7,521 nucleotides of DNA, from contig NZ_CAPJ01000514.1 of the NCBI RefSeq assembly GCF_000331775.1, positions 1-7,521 of the forward strand, written 5' to 3'. The number at the start of each line of letters is the position of its first letter. Positions within the stretch are counted from its first letter, which is position 1. The DNA comes from Xanthomonas translucens pv. translucens DSM 18974 (GTDB lineage Bacteria > Pseudomonadota > Gammaproteobacteria > Xanthomonadales > Xanthomonadaceae). Below the pieces are notes generated by a model, which was not told where the DNA came from, did not search any database, and saw nothing but the letters and a program-made list of their open reading frames with translations. The position numbers were made by a program, and so were the translations under genes. Of this stretch, positions 4,822 to 7,521 are shown piece by piece.

Positions 4822-5769
4822 ATGAAGATGGGAATGCGCGGCGCAGTGGCGTCGCTGTTGATGGGGATGGCGGTGGTGGCCGGTGGCGCGTCCGCGCAGG
4901 CGCCGGCGGCGGCCAAGCCGGCGGCGTTGGGCAGCGAGAAGCAGAAGGTCAGCTATGCGATCGGCATGGACGTGGCACGCTCGTTCGAGCCCATCGCCCA
5001 GGACATCGATCTGGACGCCATGCAGCGCGCGATCGAGAACGCGTTCAAGGGCGGCAAGCCGCTGCTGTCCGACGAGCAGGCGCAGGCCACCGACACCGCA
5101 TTGCGCACGCAGATGGCCGCGCGCAGCGGGCAGCCGGTGCCGGGCATGGCGCCGGGCAGCCAGCCGCCGCCGGTGTCCAAGCAGAACGTGGGCCTGATGC
5201 TCGGCGACCGCGCGGTCGGCCCGTCGCTGGCGCGGATCCAGAACGAGATCGACCTGGCCACCTTGATGGGTGCGGTGCGTACCGTGTTCGCCAAGGGCGA
5301 CACCGCGATGACCCAGGAGCAGGCGACCGCCACGCTGCAGGCGTTCAGCGCCTCCAAGCAGGCCGCCGCGGCCACCGAGAACCGCGAGAAGGGCAACGCC
5401 TTCCTGGCCCAGAACAAGACTCAGAAGGGCGTGGTCACCACGCCGTCGGGCCTGCAGTACATGGTGCTGCGCCAGGGCAGCGGCGAGCGCCCGATGCCGA
5501 CCAGCAAGGTGCGGGTGAACTACGAAGGCAAGCTGATCAACGGCGAAGTGTTCGACAGCTCGTACAAGACCGGCCAGCCGGCCGAGTTCTCGCTCAGCCA
5601 GGTCGTGCCGGGCTGGAGCGAGGGCGTGGCGCTGATGCCGGTCGGTTCCAAATACCGTTTCTGGATTCCGTCGAACCTGGGCTACGGCCCGCAGGGCACG
5701 CCGGGCGGCCCGATTGGCCCGGATGCCATGTTGACCTTCGACGTGGAACTGTTGGGCATCCTTCAATAA
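4822..5769 (+). CDS. FKBP-type peptidyl-prolyl cis-trans isomerase (FkpA/Mip-like) with two N-terminal domains
   Basis: 315-aa predicted periplasmic folding catalyst that isomerises Xaa-Pro bonds. Residues 1-25 form a signal peptide ([25 protein letters not shown]). Two FKBP_N-like helical segments follow: about 41-101 ([20 protein letters not shown]) and about 120-197 ([17 protein letters not shown]), joined by a Pro/Gly-rich linker (102-118). The C-terminal FKBP domain (about 203-315) keeps the FKBP12 active-site pattern: Tyr234 in VNYEG, Phe244-Asp245, Phe256, Val261, Trp265 in PGW, Tyr288 in GYG and Phe306 in FDVELL. Usual Mip/FkpA proteins are about 230-270 aa with one N-terminal domain, so the extra domain explains the length. 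AGGA lies 9 nt before the ATG; 4828 is an alternative start. Only 16 bp separate it from ugd, so the two are probably co-transcribed. In Legionella and Xanthomonas, Mip-like proteins support secretion and virulence. Confidence 0.93.
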   Translation: MKMGMRGAVASLLMGMAVVAGGASAQAPAAAKPAALGSEKQKVSYAIGMDVARSFEPIAQDIDLDAMQRAIENAFKGGKPLLSDEQAQATDTALRTQMAARSGQPVPGMAPGSQPPPVSKQNVGLMLGDRAVGPSLARIQNEIDLATLMGAVRTVFAKGDTAMTQEQATATLQAFSASKQAAAATENREKGNAFLAQNKTQKGVVTTPSGLQYMVLRQGSGERPMPTSKVRVNYEGKLINGEVFDSSYKTGQPAEFSLSQVVPGWSEGVALMPVGSKYRFWIPSNLGYGPQGTPGGPIGPDAMLTFDVELLGILQ

Positions 5770-5785
5770 CCGAAAGGGAGATTAC

Positions 5786-7129
5786 ATGCGCGTAGCGATA
5801 TTCGGCACCGGCTATGTCGGGCTTGTCACCGGAACCTGTCTGGCCGAGGTAGGCCATCACGTGGTATGCGTGGACATCGACCAAGCCAAAGTGGATGGGC
5901 TCAACAAGGGCGTGGTCCCGATCTACGAGCCTGGCCTCTCGCCGATGGTCAAGGCCAATCACGCCGCACGGAGGCTGTTCTTCACCACCGATGCGGCCAG
6001 CGCCATCGCGCATGGAGATATCGTGTTCATCGCCGTCGGCACGCCGCCGGACGAGGACGGTAGCGCCGATCTGCAGTACGTGTTGGCGGTGGCCCGCACC
6101 ATCGGCCAGCACATCCAGGGACCGACCGTGGTGGTCAACAAGTCGACGGTGCCGGTCGGGACCGCCGACAAGGTGCGCGCGGCGATCGCCGCCGAGCTGG
6201 ACAAGCGCGGCGAGACGATCGAGTTCGACGTGGTGTCCAATCCGGAATTCCTGAAGGAAGGCGACGCGGTCGCCGACTGCATGCGTCCGGACCGCATCGT
6301 GATCGGCAGCAGCAAGCCGGGCACCGCTGCGCGCCTGCGCCGCCTGTACGCGCCGTTCAACCGCAACCACGACCGCATCGTGGAGATGGACGTGCGTTCG
6401 GCCGAGTTGACCAAGTACGCGGCCAACGCGATGCTGGCGACCAAGATCAGTTTCATGAACGAGATCGCCAACATCGCCGAACGGGTCGGCGCCGACGTGG
6501 AGAAGGTGCGCCAGGGCATCGGCTCGGATCCGCGCATCGGCTGGCACTTCATCTACCCAGGCGCCGGCTACGGCGGCTCGTGCTTCCCCAAGGACGTGCA
6601 GGCACTGGCGCGTACCGCGCAGCAGTACGGCCACCAGGCCAAGCTGCTGGACGCGGTGGAAGCGGTCAACGAGGCGCAGAAGGGCCATCTGTACGAGCTG
6701 ATCCAGCGCCACTACGGCGGCCAGAGCCTAGCCGGCAAGACCTTCGCTGTGTGGGGCCTGGCGTTCAAGCCCAATACCGACGACATGCGCGCCGCGTCCA
6801 GCCGCCGCCTGCTGGCGCAGCTGTGGGAGGCCGGGGCGACGGTGCGTGCCTACGATCCGGAAGCCACCGAGGAAGCCAAGCGCATCTTCGGCGAACGCGA
6901 CGACCTGAGCTTCTGCGAGGACGGCTTCGCTGCGCTGGAAGGCGCCGATGCGCTGGTCGTGGTCACCGAATGGAAGCAGTTCCGCAGCCCGGATTTCACC
7001 CGGATCAAGGAACTGCTCGGCGACGCGGTGGTGTTCGACGGCCGCAATCTCTACGATCCGCAGGAAATCGAGAGCTTCGGCCTGGCTTACTATGGCATCG
7101 GTCGCGGGCGTTCGATCAGTGAAGCATGA
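5786..7129 (+). CDS. ugd: UDP-glucose 6-dehydrogenase
   Basis: 447-aa cytoplasmic enzyme that oxidises UDP-glucose to UDP-glucuronate with two NAD+, the glucuronate donor for xanthan and other polysaccharides. The N-terminal Rossmann domain begins with [10 protein letters not shown] (7-16) and Asp30 at the end of strand 2 (VCVD) to bind NAD. Active-site residues are all present: Thr121 in NKSTVPVGT, Glu154 in NPEFLKEG, Lys210 and Asn214 in ELTKYAANA, catalytic Cys266 in [10 protein letters not shown] and Asp270. The C-terminal UDP-binding domain has [13 protein letters not shown] (323-335). Length is normal for the family. AGGGAG 7 nt before the ATG supports the start. The first 65 or so codons hold many codons rare in the rest of the gene (GTA three times, ATA, CTT, TGT, AGG, CAA, AAA). 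It sits 16 bp after the FKBP gene and its end overlaps slyX by 11 bp. Confidence 0.97.
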   Translation: MRVAIFGTGYVGLVTGTCLAEVGHHVVCVDIDQAKVDGLNKGVVPIYEPGLSPMVKANHAARRLFFTTDAASAIAHGDIVFIAVGTPPDEDGSADLQYVLAVARTIGQHIQGPTVVVNKSTVPVGTADKVRAAIAAELDKRGETIEFDVVSNPEFLKEGDAVADCMRPDRIVIGSSKPGTAARLRRLYAPFNRNHDRIVEMDVRSAELTKYAANAMLATKISFMNEIANIAERVGADVEKVRQGIGSDPRIGWHFIYPGAGYGGSCFPKDVQALARTAQQYGHQAKLLDAVEAVNEAQKGHLYELIQRHYGGQSLAGKTFAVWGLAFKPNTDDMRAASSRRLLAQLWEAGATVRAYDPEATEEAKRIFGERDDLSFCEDGFAALEGADALVVVTEWKQFRSPDFTRIKELLGDAVVFDGRNLYDPQEIESFGLAYYGIGRGRSISEA

Positions 7130-7355
7130 CTTCTCCACCCAGGATCGATTGCTGGAGAACCGGTTGATCGAGCTGGAGACGCGCCTGTCCTTCCAGGAAC
7201 AGGCGCTGTCGGAAGTCAGCGATGCGTTGGCCGAGGCGCGAGCCGAAAGCCAGCGCAACGCCACGCTGCTGCGCCACCTGCTCGAAGACCTGGGCAAGGT
7301 GCGCAGCACGCTGTATGCCGATGCCGCCGACGAACCACCCCCTCCGCATTATTGA
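7119..7355 (+). CDS. slyX: SlyX family protein
   Basis: 78 aa from a GTG start. The protein is almost wholly a predicted coiled coil with heptad-like [27 protein letters not shown] (about residues 10-37) and ends in the family hallmark PPPPHY. E. coli SlyX is 72 aa with the same LE-RL-ELE-RL-FQE core and PPPHY tail; its biochemical role is unknown and it is named for neighbouring slyD, an FKBP-type isomerase. The start is uncertain: GTG at 7119 gives the family length but has no ribosome site, while ATG at 7092 would add 9 residues. Either start lies inside the end of ugd, implying translational coupling. The open frame continues upstream to 6948, but that part is a shadow of ugd. Confidence 0.9.
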   Translation: MKHDFSTQDRLLENRLIELETRLSFQEQALSEVSDALAEARAESQRNATLLRHLLEDLGKVRSTLYADAADEPPPPHY

Positions 7356-7376
7356 TACCGATCCGATCCTGCCACG

Positions 7377-7521
7377 ATGAGCGATACCCTCCGCGACCAG
7401 CTGCTGGGCCTGGGCTTCAAGCCTGTGCCGAAACCCGAACGCCCAGAGCGCAACGCCGCGCCCGCGCAGCCGGCGCGGGGGCGGCCCGGCCAGCATCCGG
7501 GGCAGGGTCACAAGCCGTCAG
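7377..7521 (+). CDS. 5' end of a DUF2058/YaiL-like protein (cut by right edge)
   Basis: The first 48 codons are present, 21 bp after slyX. The start MSDTLRDQLLGLGFKPVPKP resembles the 'LQEQLLKAGL' opening of the DUF2058 (YaiL) family of small, charged, nucleic-acid-associated proteins. It is followed by a Pro/Arg/Gly/Gln-rich, basic, probably disordered stretch (PKPERPERNAAPAQPARGRP). In DUF2058 proteins a lysine/glutamate-rich coil follows, which would lie beyond the edge. No ribosome site is evident before the ATG. Family assignment rests on about 12 residues and could be wrong; another short basic RNA-binding protein is possible. Confidence 0.6.
   Translation, partial: MSDTLRDQLLGLGFKPVPKPERPERNAAPAQPARGRPGQHPGQGHKPS

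Noticed and set aside
4801..5766. 321-codon minus-strand frame opposite the FKBP gene
   Set aside because: Low-complexity Arg/Leu/Ala/His composition and no family features; the plus strand encodes a full FKBP with active-site residues.
5594..6712. 372-codon minus-strand frame spanning the FKBP and ugd genes
   Set aside because: It crosses two well-supported plus-strand genes and shows antisense-type composition.

Overview
The window is about 7.5 kb of dense, very GC-rich DNA, free of mobile elements, tRNA, rRNA and CRISPR arrays. Gene content, strong G/C third-position codon use and gene order point to a gammaproteobacterium of the Xanthomonadaceae, most likely Xanthomonas or a close relative. 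This is inferred from protein character and context; no search was possible.

Left half (minus strand, about 4038 down to 98): a compact operon read right to left. It holds a 78-aa secreted small protein, a YtrA-type GntR repressor, an ABC ATPase, a six-helix ABC permease, a secreted beta-repeat protein with eight GSGD repeats (DUF4097/GIN-like), and a DUF2884-like lipoprotein. The regulator, ATPase and permease are joined by two ATGA stop/start overlaps. The operon has a near-consensus sigma70 promoter (TTGACA-N16-TATAGT). Its -10 box lies inside a palindrome of the form GGTG-N16-CACC, the shape I recall for the Xanthomonas YtrA operator. This strongly suggests autorepression. A perfect 10-bp hairpin follows the lipoprotein gene, and a further minus-strand gene with a signal-peptide-like start runs off the left edge.

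Right half (plus strand, 4168 to the end): a glutathione peroxidase with a signal peptide, divergent from the operon; an FKBP-type prolyl isomerase with two N-terminal dimerisation-like domains; UDP-glucose 6-dehydrogenase (ugd, supplier of UDP-glucuronate, e.g. for xanthan); slyX, overlapping the end of ugd; and the start of a DUF2058/YaiL-like gene cut by the right edge.

Overall theme: envelope biology. The left operon looks like a repressor-controlled ABC transport module with periplasmic accessory proteins, comparable in regulator/ABC logic to Bacillus ytr operons. The right side has a predicted periplasmic peroxidase, a predicted periplasmic chaperone/isomerase and an exopolysaccharide precursor enzyme. 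The least described parts are the three accessory proteins of the Ytr-like operon (small secreted protein, GSGD-repeat protein, DUF2884-like lipoprotein). Gaps between genes are all short (largest 129 bp), so there is no gene-free stretch above 300 bases.
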